64,000 bases of DNA from Owenia fusiformis. Its lineage: Eukaryota; Annelida; Polychaeta; Sabellida; Oweniidae. The notes beneath the pieces were generated by a model that made no database searches, was not told the DNA's origin, and saw nothing but the letters and a program-made list of their open reading frames with translations. The position numbers and the translations under genes are program-made. The stretch spans positions 12,692,932 through 12,756,931 of the forward strand of contig CAIIXF020000012.1 of assembly GCA_903813345.2 (NCBI GenBank), written 5' to 3'. Below, piece by piece: positions 1 through 24,224 of the stretch (within the stretch, counting starts at the first letter, position 1; each line of letters begins with the position of its first letter).

Positions 1-284
1 AGCCACGTATAAATTGTGAAAATGGCGTTTATATAAGTTCAACATCATCATTCTAAAACTATGGTAATACTACATGTGTTTAAGTAACTTGATTCAATCT
101 TGAAGAGAATTCTCATAAAACAACAGCGAACATTCTGAGATCAATTTCAAATGAGGCCTGTTGCAAATGAGGCCTGTTTATAAAATTGGTTATCAAATGT
201 GGCAATATCAAAGCTCATCTTTGAGAAATCCCCCCCCCCCGCCTATCATGTGTATGAATGATGTGTGATAAAAACCTCACTTAC

Positions 285-423
285 GGAATTCAGTTTCTTC
301 TTCTTCTGGAACATTCTCTGGGTTAGCGGCAGGGATTGCACCCTCCATGGCTTGAAACCAGAAGAACAATGACGGACCTGATCCTTTAGTGAGGAAGATT
401 TCTAGGTCAGGAACACTTACTAA
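285..423 (-). CDS. C1QBP: C1QBP exon 4
   Basis: The exon is 139 bp, with an ATTTCAG acceptor and a GTAAGT donor (284-279). It encodes the central sheet segment and a second acidic stretch (ENVPEEEETEF). The reading frame leaves in phase 1, so at least one more exon must lie left of position 1. Confidence 0.85.
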
Positions 424-3400
424 CTGAAATGATTCAGAAAACAATGCATATAAGGAATTAGTTCAAAGAACCTAAAGGATTAAATATCATGAGGCCTGTC
501 AACAATTATTTCAAAAACCATGCAGATTTTCACCATCCTGGGCACTTTTCAAGTGATTCTGGGTCAAAGTTGTCAAGTGTGAACACCCCTCCTGGAATTT
601 TTTTGAAGAAAACCCCCCCCCCGGCAAAAGCTTGCTACAGGCCTGTAACCAAATACCAATTACTGTGGACCTAGATCTTCAGCTAGGAAAGTTTCTAAAT
701 CAGAGTTGTAACAACATTACATGTAGATAGAAAATAATTACACTGCGTAAAATGCTTTATATTCCCATCAAAAATGTGCCATGTATACACCCAGTTCTTT
801 CAGTTGCTTATACTAAATTCATTTTTCTGTTTTCTTCTGACCGAACCCAATATTACAAGACTTGTACACTTTTTTTCTGGCCCGATCCCTCTTGACTCGT
901 GACACCTCTAGTTTTGAACACTTCTTAGAGAGATTATAATTTAAAAAGGTAAAATGAGAATTTTCCAACAATACTTTAGGGATCATAGTACTGACAATAG
1001 TGGATAGCTCTCAAAAGTATCATAAAAAATTCTAATTTCTACAATTTAGACCAAAATTGGTCAAAATATGCTGATTTTTCATTATTTTTCTCATTTTGAA
1101 GTGGGTGCAAATGGATTTTCAGGTGGGTGGAAGCCTGTTTTTAAAATCTCAGGTGGGTGCTGCGACTGCCCACTTGCTTTAATGCTGGGAAGATCACTGC
1201 ATAAGACTTCTTTCATGATAAACTAATTGGCAAACTTAGAATAAATGAATAGGTTAAGGAATTTAGGACACACAATTTCTTCAAAACTGGTCCTGAATCT
1301 GAAAACAGTTTTTCCTTTTACCAAAACCTATTAATGTATTCAAGGCATGGTTAAAATCATACTTGAACTAAATAAAGAAAGCCTGGGTCAGTTTCTGACT
1401 TACTTCAGGTACAGCTTCCTCTGCAGCTTCAGCCTCTTCTCCTTCATAAGCTTCATCGATGTCTGTTGGTGTACTATGGTTTAGGTTCATCTTGACAGTG
1501 ATTCTAAACACAAAATATACACAACACTGTTCACAATTTTATCTTTCTGGATTTGGACTCATATTTTTTTAAATGAGTGCCAAATTAACAAATACAGTGC
1601 AAAAATTAAGGTCACATTTTAAATGTGATACTGTACTTCTACTTATTTGGCGCTATACTTATTTTGCCAGATTTGCTGTTTTGAACATTTGGCAGCTACT
1701 AATTTGGTGGACTTGCAATATTACAATGCACTAATGTTATTCATTTACATAGTGTTTAAATTACAAAGGAATTTTGCTACTTAATTTGGTGGACTTGAAC
1801 GATTTGACAGATCCGCCAAATTAAAACGGCCGCAAAATTAAGTAATATAATAAGAATGATATTCACACACATGTGAATGTACCTGTATATGCCTGTAAAA
1901 CATACACAGGGCATTTCCTCATATCCTCAAAACTCCTATTTGACATGAAAATTCTGATTTCAAAATAAGGCACAAGATGGTTCTGGGCATTCCCATAAAT
2001 GGATATCCATATGAATTGTTCAAAAATGGCAGTTTTTATCGGTCTGAAAACTGTTGACAGACGGAAGGACAGATGGATGGAAGGATGGGCAGACAGCTGA
2101 ATAAGTGACTCATCAGGCTCCCAATACGAGGCAAAAATCATAGATTTAACACTTACAATGTATCTCCATGCTGTTTGGTAAGAGTGATATTAGCTCCTTC
2201 TTGTTTTACAGCATAACCTTTAGGAGGGGGCACAGACTGTAGTGTTGATTTTTCATTCTCTATATCTGTCTTTAGGTATTCTAGCATCATAGCTGTATCT
2301 GCAAATATTGGTATTAAATGATCAGTGATTTTTGTAGGGCAGTCTTAAGTTGGGTCATGGGACCCAGAAATATGGGTCCCTTCATGAAAAAGTGATTCCC
2401 ATAAGAACAAAAGGAAAAGTTAGAATATACGGTAAATAAAACAAAGGAGCAAAGTGAAATAAACTTTTACAGACTGCATCCCAGGGACAAATTATCTCAT
2501 TTTATGTTTTGAGTCCTGGCATCAAGACCTTGGTCTTCTTGATGTCCAGGACATGTTACTGAAAGCCATTAAATCAGACAACTCATTCTAAATGTACCTT
2601 TTAAAAGCCTGAAAGAGGAAAGATTATAACATGTACAATGTAACTGTTATGCTTTCAACAACAACAATGACACTCTTTTCTAGGTACATTAGTGCACTCC
2701 TTCAGCAATGTGAAAGTAGACCATATTTGAACTGAGTTATTTATTCCTGAAAATAACATGTGACTCCAATGAGGACTGCATAAAAATTCCAAATGTACAG
2801 ATCAATCAAAATACAAAGATTAAACATATATAAAACAGTAAAGATTGAAATTGTAGGTTACATGAGACATGTATAGTCATTATGCAATAGTCATTAATTG
2901 AGTAATTCTCTGTGGCCATTGTACACCATAGGGTCAAGATTACCTTCTTCTAAGGCCACTATATCATGGCCTTCGTCCAAAGATAAATCCCTGCATGTTT
3001 TTTACTGCTGTAAACTAGTCATATAAATCCGACCGCTGTATGCTGTTCTTCGATGTTCCTTGTTCTTATTTGGATATTTATTTTTTATTATTTTCTTGGC
3101 ACATACGGTCGTAGATATAATATGGAACAAATTGTGGGAAACGCTTGGCCTGTCTGGGTATCCATACCAACCAAAGTCTCACAAATTATAGACTTATTAT
3201 TTTGCTCCAACATCAAAGTGTTAAATCTTACCTTAGACATGTGAAACGCTTCATAATTGACGAAATATAATCAATTGAAGTATATTTTCATTATCACCCG
3301 CCATGTTGCTAAATGTTGTTTCCGGTAGTCTATATGTAAACATGGATCAAAACGGAATCATAATTATTTATTACACAGAGATTCAAAAGCTGTTCTTTCA

Positions 3401-5056
3401 TACTACTCACTTTTCTCATTTCTGGAACAATAACTTATCCAAGTTACTTGCCTTCTTAATGACACTGCGTTTCTTCCATCTGAATCTTCGTGTTACAAAT
3501 ACTTATGATTTCTTTTGATATAGTTTTACATCTAGACTATCAGATTGACCCGAAAGTGACCTTGGTATGCAAAATGAGAAAGTTTTAAAAATCAAGCAGC
3601 ATGCTTGTATTTCTTCAATTACCAAGCGTTTTACGTGCCTAAGGTTTATCCTGTTCCCGGACTATAGTCCTGTACGGAGCCAATACATTTGCCTGTACGA
3701 TTACAACTTGGGAGAATTATCTACGCCCCTTCCACTTAAGAAACCTACCTCAATGCATTCTACAACTCAAAAGGTAACTTCTAATATATTGGAACCGCCG
3801 ATTGTCTGGGTTAGTTGGCAGAACGAGGTCTTTTTGTTTCTTATGGCTCTTTTGGTCGAAGTTCGATTAAGATGGCGGTTATAACGGAATTTCCCGAACT
3901 CTTCCGTAATAGCACGAACTTGGTTTTTCGTTACGTCACTTCCGTGTAAAATGGATTTGTTTCGGGTAAGAGGGAATTTCGAAAATTTCGGACAATATTT
4001 TCAATATTTACTGCCATGTCGACATCCTATGCTCTTAACTGTATACCGAATGGTTAAACAATGTTTCTTACCGGAAACAAATCCATTTTACATGGAAGTG
4101 AAGTAACGAAAAACCAAGTTCGTGCTATTACGGAAGAGTTCGGGAAATTCCGTTATAACCGCCATCTTAATCGAACTTCGACCAAAAGAGCCATAAGAAA
4201 CAAAAAGACCTCGTTCTGCCAACTAACCCAGACAATCGGCGGTTCCAATATATTAGAAGTTACATTTTGAGTTCTAGAATGCATTGAGGTAGGTTTCTTA
4301 AGTGGAAGGGGCGTAGATAATTCTCCCAAGTTGTAATCGTACAGGCAAATGTATGGGCTCCGTACAGGACTATAGTCCTGGAACGGGATAACCTAAGGTA
4401 AGATTAAGTGATCAATGTATTAGTTCACATCTTCTGGATCGCTAACTGAGACAATACAGACAATAACAACATTTCGTCCAGTTTTCGAATATCGCCATTT
4501 TATCTTTATTTTAGACAAAATCCAGAAGAAATCATGCATTATCTCATCAAGGAGCCCAGCCAGTTCCATTTTATTTCATGATTTATTTATCTGGCGATTT
4601 TAAAATACTTAATAAATATAATACACGACGGCCAGCTTTTTTCAAATGGTTCACGGTGTTCCAGATGAAATTACTTCTAGCCAAGAATTGGCTAGACACT
4701 CGAGTAAGCTCAGGATCGATCGTTCTGAACAGTGCGCTACAGAAACACATTCAAAATTGATGCATGTTCTCGCATGTCATCATAAGAAAGGCTACAAAAC
4801 TAATTTCTGGTTACTTACTTTCTGTATGCATCCCACAGCCACATGTTTTGCTCCATACTGCATGTTTTCCTAATAAAATATTTACATCACTTTCCTTACT
4901 CTGATTTGACATGTGCCACATTGACCGGGTAAATGTTCTTCCACTTTCTCCTCTTAAAATAGATCTGGATGCATTGACATTTGAACTCAAGGATGAACCC
5001 TTACTCAAAGAAGTTCTTACAGTGTTAAATAAACATCTAGATGCAGCAAATGCCAT
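285..5056 (-). CDS. C1QBP: C1QBP/p32 (MAM33 family) mitochondrial matrix protein, 5' four exons, 3' end off window
   Basis: The coding exons read on the minus strand are 5056-4819, 2298-2157, 1503-1404 and 423-285. Each has a GTAAGT donor, the internal acceptors are AG, and the phases join (1, 0, 0, then 1). The first exon encodes a Ser/Arg-rich, acid-poor N-terminus like a mitochondrial presequence, ending in CGCGMHTE, which resembles the CGCG..HT segment at the mature N-terminus of human p32. Exon 2 gives the first helix and strand (EYLKTDIENEK ... YAVKQEGANITLTKQHGDTL). Exon 3 has the variable strand followed by an acidic loop rich in Glu and Ala, and exon 4 continues the beta sheet (VSVPDLEIFLTKG) into another acidic stretch. 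The family forms doughnut-shaped trimers in the mitochondrial matrix and supports mitochondrial translation. The C-terminal helices needed for trimer formation are not in the window. The family call is by motif recognition; no alignment was run. Confidence 0.88.
424..1403 (-). other. C1QBP intron 3
   Basis: This interval contains no coding sequence that I can support. Its notable content is a dispersed repeat at about 1025-1200 (listed separately) and a short poly-C run near 620. Confidence 0.6.
1025..1200 (-). repeat. Dispersed repeat, inverted relative to the copy at 10677-10882
   Basis: Read in reverse, this segment matches 10677-10882: both contain several GCCCACCTGA-type motifs, a CCATTTTGAC..TGGTC-like block (CCAATTTTGG), and the ends GTGATCTTCCC / CAGCATTAAAGCAA. 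The two copies are diverged. One lies in a C1QBP intron, the other in SMIM14 intron 1. Confidence 0.6.
1404..1503 (-). CDS. C1QBP: C1QBP exon 3
   Basis: The exon is 100 bp, with a TGTTTAG acceptor and a GTAAGT donor. It completes the Leu codon from exon 2 and encodes ITVKMNLNHST, then an acidic Glu/Ala loop (EGEEAEAAEEAVPE), the family's typical negatively charged insertion. Confidence 0.85.
1504..2156 (-). other. C1QBP intron 2
   Basis: No coding sequence was seen. At about 1645-1850 there are several near-copies of a motif meaning 'CGCCAAATTAA' in both orientations (for example ATTTGGCGC, ATTTGGTGGACTTG twice, GCCAAATTAAAAC), probably a decayed inverted-repeat element. Confidence 0.4.
2157..2298 (-). 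CDS. C1QBP: C1QBP exon 2
   Basis: The 142-bp exon follows a TTTGCAG acceptor and ends at a GTAAGT donor (2156-2151). It encodes the N-terminal helix and the first beta strands, including the TAMMLEYLKTDIENEK segment that parallels the AFVDFLSDEI helix of vertebrate p32. Confidence 0.85.
3645..4391. mobile_element. 747-bp fold-back element in C1QBP intron 1, 7-bp direct flanks
   Basis: The two halves are near-perfect inverted copies of about 330 bp (left arm to ~3971, right arm from ~4068) around a loop of about 95 bp. The terminal sequences are TTTATCCTGTTCCCGG on the left and the reverse complement of TTATCCCGTTCCAGG on the right. CCTAAGG flanks the element directly on both sides (3638-3644 and 4392-4398) and is a good 7-bp target duplication. 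No open frame spans it, so it is non-autonomous. The superfamily is not assigned. Confidence 0.8.
4819..5056 (-). CDS. C1QBP: C1QBP exon 1 (start codon and presequence)
   Basis: The ATG is at 5056-5054. The exon is 238 bp and ends in phase 1 at a GTAAGT donor (4818-4813). It encodes about 79 residues with many Arg and Ser and no early acidic residues, as expected for mitochondrial import. Confidence 0.85.
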
Positions 5057-5764
5057 AACTACGACACTTTTGTAAATAATTCCTGAGATTTTTAATTTTC
5101 ACGAGGTTCCGCTTTTGATGCGCATGCGCTGTTTGGTAATCTAATCTAAAAAGAAAACTTGTCAAAAAACGACAAACAAAAGATTGACAAATAAAACAAC
5201 ATATTTATATACTCAGACAAAGGTAATTGATTTAATGATACTTTGTGATTTTAAATATTATATTAAAAAATTAAATATTTATATACCAAATAAAAAATAT
5301 AAATCTAATCACGATTCTTTCGAAGGCTAAGTTTGCATTTTAGAAACAACTGTTATCATCCGGGTCGTCGTCTTCAAAACATTACGTGTACCTCAAATAT
5401 TTATCCATTTATCTCGCATTTCTGCGGCTATTAGGGACTACATTATCGTTTAAGAGCTGCAAGAAGCATTACGACGGGTAAGTAGCTTGAAATGCTATGT
5501 TGTTTGTCTATAATATATCTGTTCTGACCTCTACAAATGTAAAAAAATCCGAGGGCAATTTTTTCAACTTTTTTCTGGCAGGACTTGACGAAGGATATTG
5601 GCTCCCAGGGTTCCAACTCGATATTCTGCCATATAGAGGAACGTCCAAGAGTATCTTACATGTAAGCCCATGCTTCAGTACACTTATGAAATGGCTGTGC
5701 TGCACAGAGAAATGCTCTGTGTTCCAATTCAGCACAACGTTGTTTGCGATTCAGAGCATACATG
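5057..5764. promoter_or_regulatory. Upstream region of C1QBP
   Basis: This AT-rich interval lies just 5' of the C1QBP start codon, and its position makes it the presumed promoter. I see no TATA box placed convincingly, and no coding exon. An open frame at 5497-5886 reads across into the transposon that follows and has no recognizable domain. Confidence 0.3.
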
Positions 5765-5766
5765 TA

Positions 5767-6388
5767 GGGGAAGTGGTCCTATCATCGCACGGGTACTCAG
5801 GGAAACTACTGACGATTTCAAATATGATAACTTCAACTTACTTTGAGAATATGAGACGAAAGATCAACCTTTCCTCTAAAATCTAAGTAGTGTTTGACAT
5901 TTCTCAATCTCCGAACGCTAACACTTTAAGACCCCTTAGACTCGCATGTGCGGTGGTCCTAATTATCGCACAGTTGTCCTAATAGTCGCACAGTTATGTT
6001 TCAGATGTCATTTCACGATACTGTATACATTTCTCTGTTTATAACAGATACATACATATGCTGTAATCATTTTTCTATCAGTTTTAGTGTAAAATATCAA
6101 CAAAATATACATTATACACGTACTTTTCTGTCTTTATTAGGAGGGGGTCAAAATTTGTCAGACGAATTTCACTTCTTGCGCAAAAGCATTTATGACAATG
6201 GCGGAAGTAAACAATTCCTAAAAAATGAAGAGATATTTCTAAATATATGAATAAATCATGAAGATTGGGAGTAATGGTGTTGAACGTTTTTTCGTAACAC
6301 TGGTTTAAAAGATGGTGGGTGCATATTCTAGCTATTTAGGACAATCGTGCGATAATTAGGACCGTGCGATAATTAGGACCACTTCCCC
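5767..6388. mobile_element. 622-bp TA-flanked MITE with repeated GGTCCTAATTATCGCAC motif
   Basis: The termini are inverted repeats: GGGGAAGTGGTCCTATCATC on the left, and the reverse complement of GATAATTAGGACCACTTCCCC on the right. TA is present on both sides (5765-5766, 6389-6390). The subterminal motif GGTCCTAATTATCGCAC or close variants recur at about 5953-5970, 5973-5990, 6340-6357 and 6357-6375 in both orientations. The TA duplication fits a Tc1/mariner-type MITE; this is inference, since no transposase is present. Confidence 0.75.
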
Positions 6389-6693
6389 TAGATACTCGCG
6401 CTTTGATATAAATAGCATCGCTCTATGGCCAGGTTATGTTTGTACAATTTTACTTTTAATATTCACTTTTCAATCAGAGAGCTCCATGGCATGTTGCACT
6501 AATAACTTTTTAGAAATAATTGTTGTAACTAGGGCAAAGGCGTTACGTGGATACCATTTTGTGGTAACTTCGACATATGTGGTAACTTTGACAACTTGTT
6601 GTTTATTTGCTAATTTCCGTTCCAGGGGGAAGCCATGTTTTTTTCTTGCATGGATCAAGATCTTGCGAGATTTTATTTTTCCAGAAATCAATC

Positions 6694-6719
6694 ATGGCAG
6701 AAAACAAAAATTCTAATAA
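6694..6719 (+). other. Possible first coding micro-exon (MAENKNSN...)
   Basis: An ATG at 6694 opens eight codons (MAENKNSN) and reaches a strong GTAAGT donor at 6720. No downstream exon that would join it is recognized before SMIM14. It could be a first exon of an unseen gene, an alternative 5' exon, or chance. Confidence 0.2.
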
Positions 6720-6856
6720 GTAAGTGTCGAAGTTACCCTATTTCTTATGTCAACAGTACCCCACATATCAACGTCACACCCCGTTGCCCTAGACTAATTT
6801 CAAATAAGTACCAAACTTACTTTTAACAAAATGATGTCTGCATTTAAACATACATG

Positions 6857-7315
6857 TAGGTTGGAGACCACAGTAGAGTTTCCCATAGGTGGCCATTATA
6901 ACATTTTACCCTGTATCTTATTAACGATTAGTATCCAAGCCTAGTGCAACATACCACAGTGTTCGGGAGAGACTCGCCTAGCCTGCTATAACAATATTAC
7001 CATGGGTTGTCCACTGAATTTTTGAAATAAATAAACTTGAAGACACTAGCCCCCCCTATCGTCAGATTTCTCAGAGAATTCTGGTAAAATCACCAAGGTC
7101 AAAATCACTCCGCCGCCAGCTTAAAATGAGATTTCCCACTGAACTCTGACATGTTTTCAGATAAATTAGGACCTACCCTATAAATATTTAGTCCCGATTC
7201 ACTTCCCAAATGCCAGATGGCGCTCAAATGGGGTAGGGAAGGAGAAAATGACTTTTTATTCAGAAAACCAAATCACTAACGGTAACCGCTAATGTCCTTA
7301 CTCAGGACTATATCC
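6857..7315 (+). repeat. 459-bp direct repeat, copy 1
   Basis: This segment runs from TAGGTTGGAGACC to CTCAGGACTATATCC and is repeated nearly base for base at 7919-8377 with identical length. Differences are isolated substitutions (for example CACTGAATTT versus CACCGAATTT). Confidence 0.9.
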
Positions 7316-7918
7316 TAATAGTAAACTGAATTAGTTTGTTTTCTTCCAACATGGTTATATTAGCATTGTAGGTATTATCCCGATCACAATGGTATATAAC
7401 AATCCTATATTTGAGAAAATGCAGGGAGGAAAATTCAATCCTTATAGACACAGGTCCTTTTAGCAAAATTCAGGAAATTTGATTTTGAGATTTCTTGAAA
7501 TTTCTTTTGGGTAGGGGTACACCTTACAGATTGCATCACAGATTGAGTACACCCAACTGAGGTGCACATGGCCATATGGGGTATCATTTGAAAGCGATTT
7601 CTACTATCTTTCAAGTGATATCCATGCCAAGGCGTTCGATTGCATCTTATAACGTCATATTGGTAGGAAGAAACAAAGGTTCATTCAAAACTGCCCCGAA
7701 AACAATTGAATGGCACGGAAGAATGGAATTCGGGGTACTTGGCACAATGGCCTCGCCCCAAAAACACCAAAATTGCTTCAAAATGTCACGATTTTGGTAG
7801 CATTGTTCAGCTAAGATACAGCCCTTTTATATGATATGCGCTATTAGGCTTCTCAATGAACTAAAAAACCTCAAAAAGGGATAAAACCTTCAAAATGCCC
7901 CAAAAAAGCGCCTTCTAA

Positions 7919-8377
7919 TAGGTTGGAGACCACAGTAGAGTTTCCCATAGGTGGCCATTATAACATTTTACCCTGTATCTTATTAACGATTAGTATCCAA
8001 GCCTAGTGCAACATACCACAGTGTTCGGGAGAGACTCGCCTAGCCTGCTATAACAATATTACCATGGGTTGTCCACCGAATTTTTGAAATAAATAAACTT
8101 GAAGACACTAGCCCCCTCTATCGTCAGATTTCTCAGAGAATTCTGGTAAAATCACCAAGGTCAAAATCACTCCGCCGCCAGCTTAAAATGAGATTTCCCA
8201 CTGAACTCTGACATGTTTTCAGATAAATTAGGACCTACCCTATAAATATTTAGTCCCGATTCACTTCCCAAACGCCAGATGGCGCTCCAATGGGGTAGGG
8301 AATGAGAAAATGACTTTTTATTCAGAAAACCAAATCACTAACAGTAACCGCTAATGTCCTTACTCAGGACTATATCC
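7919..8377 (+). repeat. 459-bp direct repeat, copy 2
   Basis: It is the same length as copy 1, offset by 1062 bp, with boundaries at TAGGTTGGAG and CTATATCC. The ends are neither TG..CA nor inverted repeats and no flanking duplication is visible, so an LTR pair is not supported. It may be a tandem duplication of a 1062-bp unit whose second copy is cut short. Confidence 0.9.
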
Positions 8378-8539
8378 GTATATAGGTTGATGTACTTCTT
8401 GTTCAATGATTTATATAAATTTTTTATAAAGAAGCAGTTGAATATCTTTCAAAATCAAACAGCCGCCGTTTTTTCACTTCAGAATTTCAATCGCAAGTGA
8501 AACGACCCTTTAGCAAATTGCTACTATGGCCCAGCTGTA

Positions 8540-8640
8540 GTGGCTTAAGCCTTTTTAGCTCAGTTGGTACTGAGCATCCAGCTTTAGATCCAAGGGTCCT
8601 AGGTTTTATTCCCACATGGGCAAGGTTCACCCTAAGGGCC
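8540..8640 (+). repeat. tRNA-derived SINE-like sequence
   Basis: A good RNA polymerase III A box (TAGCTCAGTTGGT, 8556-8568) is followed at tRNA spacing by a degraded B box (GGTTTTATTCC, 8602-8612, consensus GGTTCGANTCC). The intervening sequence does not form a clean cloverleaf, so this is a tRNA pseudogene or SINE head, not a working tRNA. Confidence 0.55.
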
Positions 8641-8699
8641 GCTCAGCTGGTCATTACCAGGTTACTTTTAATACTGACCAATTGATTTTTTCTAAAGGT

Positions 8700-21356
<12,657 letters not shown>

Positions 21357-22029
21357 TGGACTCTTCCAGACCCGGATGGACCAATAAGGAACCAGAAAAT
21401 GAACTCACCAAATTTTTAACCAATCATGATGCTTAGTTCGCTGTCATGGTATCTCAAATCTCAGTGTCTTGCCCCACATATATGACATCACTCATGACAT
21501 TGCTGACAGAGAGAAATTGGAAATGATAGATGGAAACATTTTGTGTTTAGCTTCTGTTTAGACATCACCTTTTTTAAAGAAAAATTTTAATTCTTAGGCC
21601 AATGACTGAAATTTTGATCAAATTTATATGATCTTTGGGCCTTTGAACCACTAAATTCTTGGTTCGTAAATCATATATCAGTCGGTAGTATCCATTCCCT
21701 GATTTTACCATGAGAAGCAATGGATATCATGAATTTGTACGAGGCCTAACAATAATGATATATTAGACTTATTATGAGTACTTATCACCAAGGTATCATA
21801 TTCAACATTCATGAAAAAATACAGTGAGAACAATCTCGCAGCATTAAAGTGCTTAAAGGAGAGAAAGAAAGAATACAATAAAACCACTCTACTATACCTT
21901 GCATTTGGTGTTCATGAGCAACCCATTTGGCGTATTAGCAATGATTATGTTATTTATTTTTATGTGTCTGCTGCTTATAAATGGTTTATTGGATAACTGT
22001 TAGATGTTAATAAGGTACTTTCAAAATAT

Positions 22030-22035
22030 AATAAA
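22030..22035 (+). terminator. Candidate SMIM14 polyadenylation signal
   Basis: AATAAA lies about 670 bp after the stop codon. It is the first consensus hexamer noticed; cleavage position is unknown. Confidence 0.35.
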
Positions 22036-23211
22036 CAATACAATTAGACAAACTCAGTATCTTATGCATTTCTAGTTGTTAGGTATAGTAGAGTGAAAAC
22101 ATTACATGTAAATAATCGAGTATGAATACTACCTGACACGTGCATAGAAAGCTATTTTGTTACTATGTTATAGAGGTTAAGCACACAGAAAATTGTATTT
22201 TGTCTAGTTAGAACTATTTTGTGCAGTAGGTGATGGGAGTTTCCCTATGATGTTATATAAAGACAAAAATGGTATACTGGTATGCCATCTATATGTAATA
22301 TGCATAATTTCATCTGGGTAATGGGTTCATATTTGTATTTCAATTTGATACACTGTACAGATAACCTCTTCACAATTGTATTTGTAAGGCATTTAAAATT
22401 CCCATTGTATTTGTTTTTTAATTTGGAGACATATTGGCAAGGGAGATGTCTGGGAGTATCTATTTAAAAATGCAATTGCCAATTTTTGTCTTTATTGTGA
22501 TGGTTTATCATGAAATAGATGTCACGCGCAGAAATGCCAGTTTAGTGTATGTGTACCTCCAAATCAATAACAAATACAGTACAGTTTTCTAAAATCAGTA
22601 TGTGTGCAGACACAGATCTCAAGATCTAGAGAAGAATTTGAAAGGAGTACAAAACGGGGAGGGGGATAAGTCTGGGTTCAACATTCTACTGTAATATAAG
22701 CAATCCCCTAAGACAATGTGTTGTTGACGCATATTAGTATGCACTATTTAATCAAGGCCCAAATTTTAACCTGGGACCAAAATATTCAAAAGGAGAATGA
22801 GCTCTGAATTTCCAGATTTGAGTTACATACGGATATTGTGTATTTTAATAATAACTCCCAGTATTTGAAATCAAAATAATGTTGGTATTCTATGTAGGTA
22901 CAAAGATCAAAATGCAAGGATGTAATTAATGTGAATCAGGACAGATATTTATGAATGTGCAATATTAAAAATGAATGATTACTTCAAATTGTTGCTGCAT
23001 CAGTGGTTTTTCTATCCCCACCAAAAGTCATATTTATTATATATTTATACTTTCATGTTGTAGAGGATAAATTGGGTATTCGGTGAACCATGTCTGCAGT
23101 TGAAACAGTGTGTAACTTGTAAAAAGGAAACATTTCAGAAACTGTTTAATTTGAGTTTACAGAGAACATGAAAAACACCTCCAAACATGAACTCTTCAGT
23201 CTCATTACTTA

Positions 23212-23354
23212 TGCCCTGGTCACATTTGCTCTGATTATCACTACAGCGCCCGGCCGATTGAATATTTTGTTCAAAATTGAATACAATAATATTAAACAAA
23301 ACACTCAATCGGCCGGGCGCCGGCCGATGGATCGGACCACATCTGACCAGGGCA
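23212..23354. mobile_element. 143-bp PIF/Harbinger-like MITE
   Basis: The termini are TGCCCTGGTCA and TGACCAGGGCA, flanked by TTA on both sides (23209-23211, 23355-23357). Inside there is a second, GC-rich inverted pair (GCGCCCGGCCGATTGA / TCAATCGGCCGGGCGC). TTA duplications are typical of PIF/Harbinger elements. Confidence 0.8.
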
Positions 23355-23942
23355 TTAATGTGACATGGCTTATGTAAAATGAATATCTGTAAGTGGAACA
23401 CCTCCAAAGTGAAACACTATTTTGAGATTATAATATTTTATCCTATTTTTGTGATATTTGCATGCAAATCCAAGAATTTCAAATACTGTCCACAAAGAAA
23501 TATTCAAAATATGCTCACATTGATAGAATTTACCAAATATGTTATTGATGTGTGGATTTGGGTTGTAAAAATTTGTACATAAAGGAGTTCTGTGAAAATA
23601 TTTTATTTATGTATGCTAGGCTAGGGTGGATAAATATTTAGGATATCCTCACATATATATTATTAGGCCAATGTGAATTAAATAATTATTTCAATTCAGC
23701 TAATCATAGACTAAATCCCTCTAGCCTGACTATGAAAGAAGAAAGAAAAGCCAAAAACATAGAAATACAATTCAGAAATTTTAGTAATTTGTAAATGTTA
23801 GTGCAACCAATCGAAGAGTGTCAACACCATTAATAAATATAGGGTTATTAAATATCTATTTAATCAACATTTTATGTTCAATTTATTTTTTAATTATTGT
23901 CCCTTATTGATAATATTTTACATTTCCCTCTATATATTTCTT

Positions 23943-24002
23943 TATCAAAACCTAGGTAGGTAACGTCTATACTATCAAAACCTAGGTAGGTAACGTCTAT
24001 AC
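23943..24002 (+). repeat. Two exact 30-bp tandem copies
   Basis: TATCAAAACCTAGGTAGGTA plus ten more bases occurs at 23943-23972 and again at 23973-24002 with no visible difference. Confidence 0.9.
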
Positions 24003-24224
24003 AATAGTGTATATATTCTGTTAGTACAGAAATATGCTCAAGAATAATATTAGAACTGACAAGGGCAGTGTTCCCCATCAAGTTCCTTTGACGTTATAGA
24101 TATTTGTTTAATTAAAAAGATAATAGATAATTTTATGAATTACAGCATGTTTGGTATCAAGTCTTTTATTTTGAAAGAAAATTAACAATTTATCACAAAG
24201 TGTTAAAAATGTTCAACCCATACG

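Noticed and set aside
3567-4270. Open frames on both arms of the C1QBP intron hairpin
   Set aside because: They are the two sides of one inverted repeat and have no domain.
7576-7800. 74-codon frame between the 459-bp repeats
   Set aside because: No recognizable domain and no splice context.
6857-8377. LTR retrotransposon with 459-bp LTRs
   Set aside because: Ends are not TG..CA, no TSD, no primer binding site and no coding sequence between them.
8556-8612. tRNA gene
   Set aside because: A box is good but the B box is degraded and no clean cloverleaf forms; called SINE-like.
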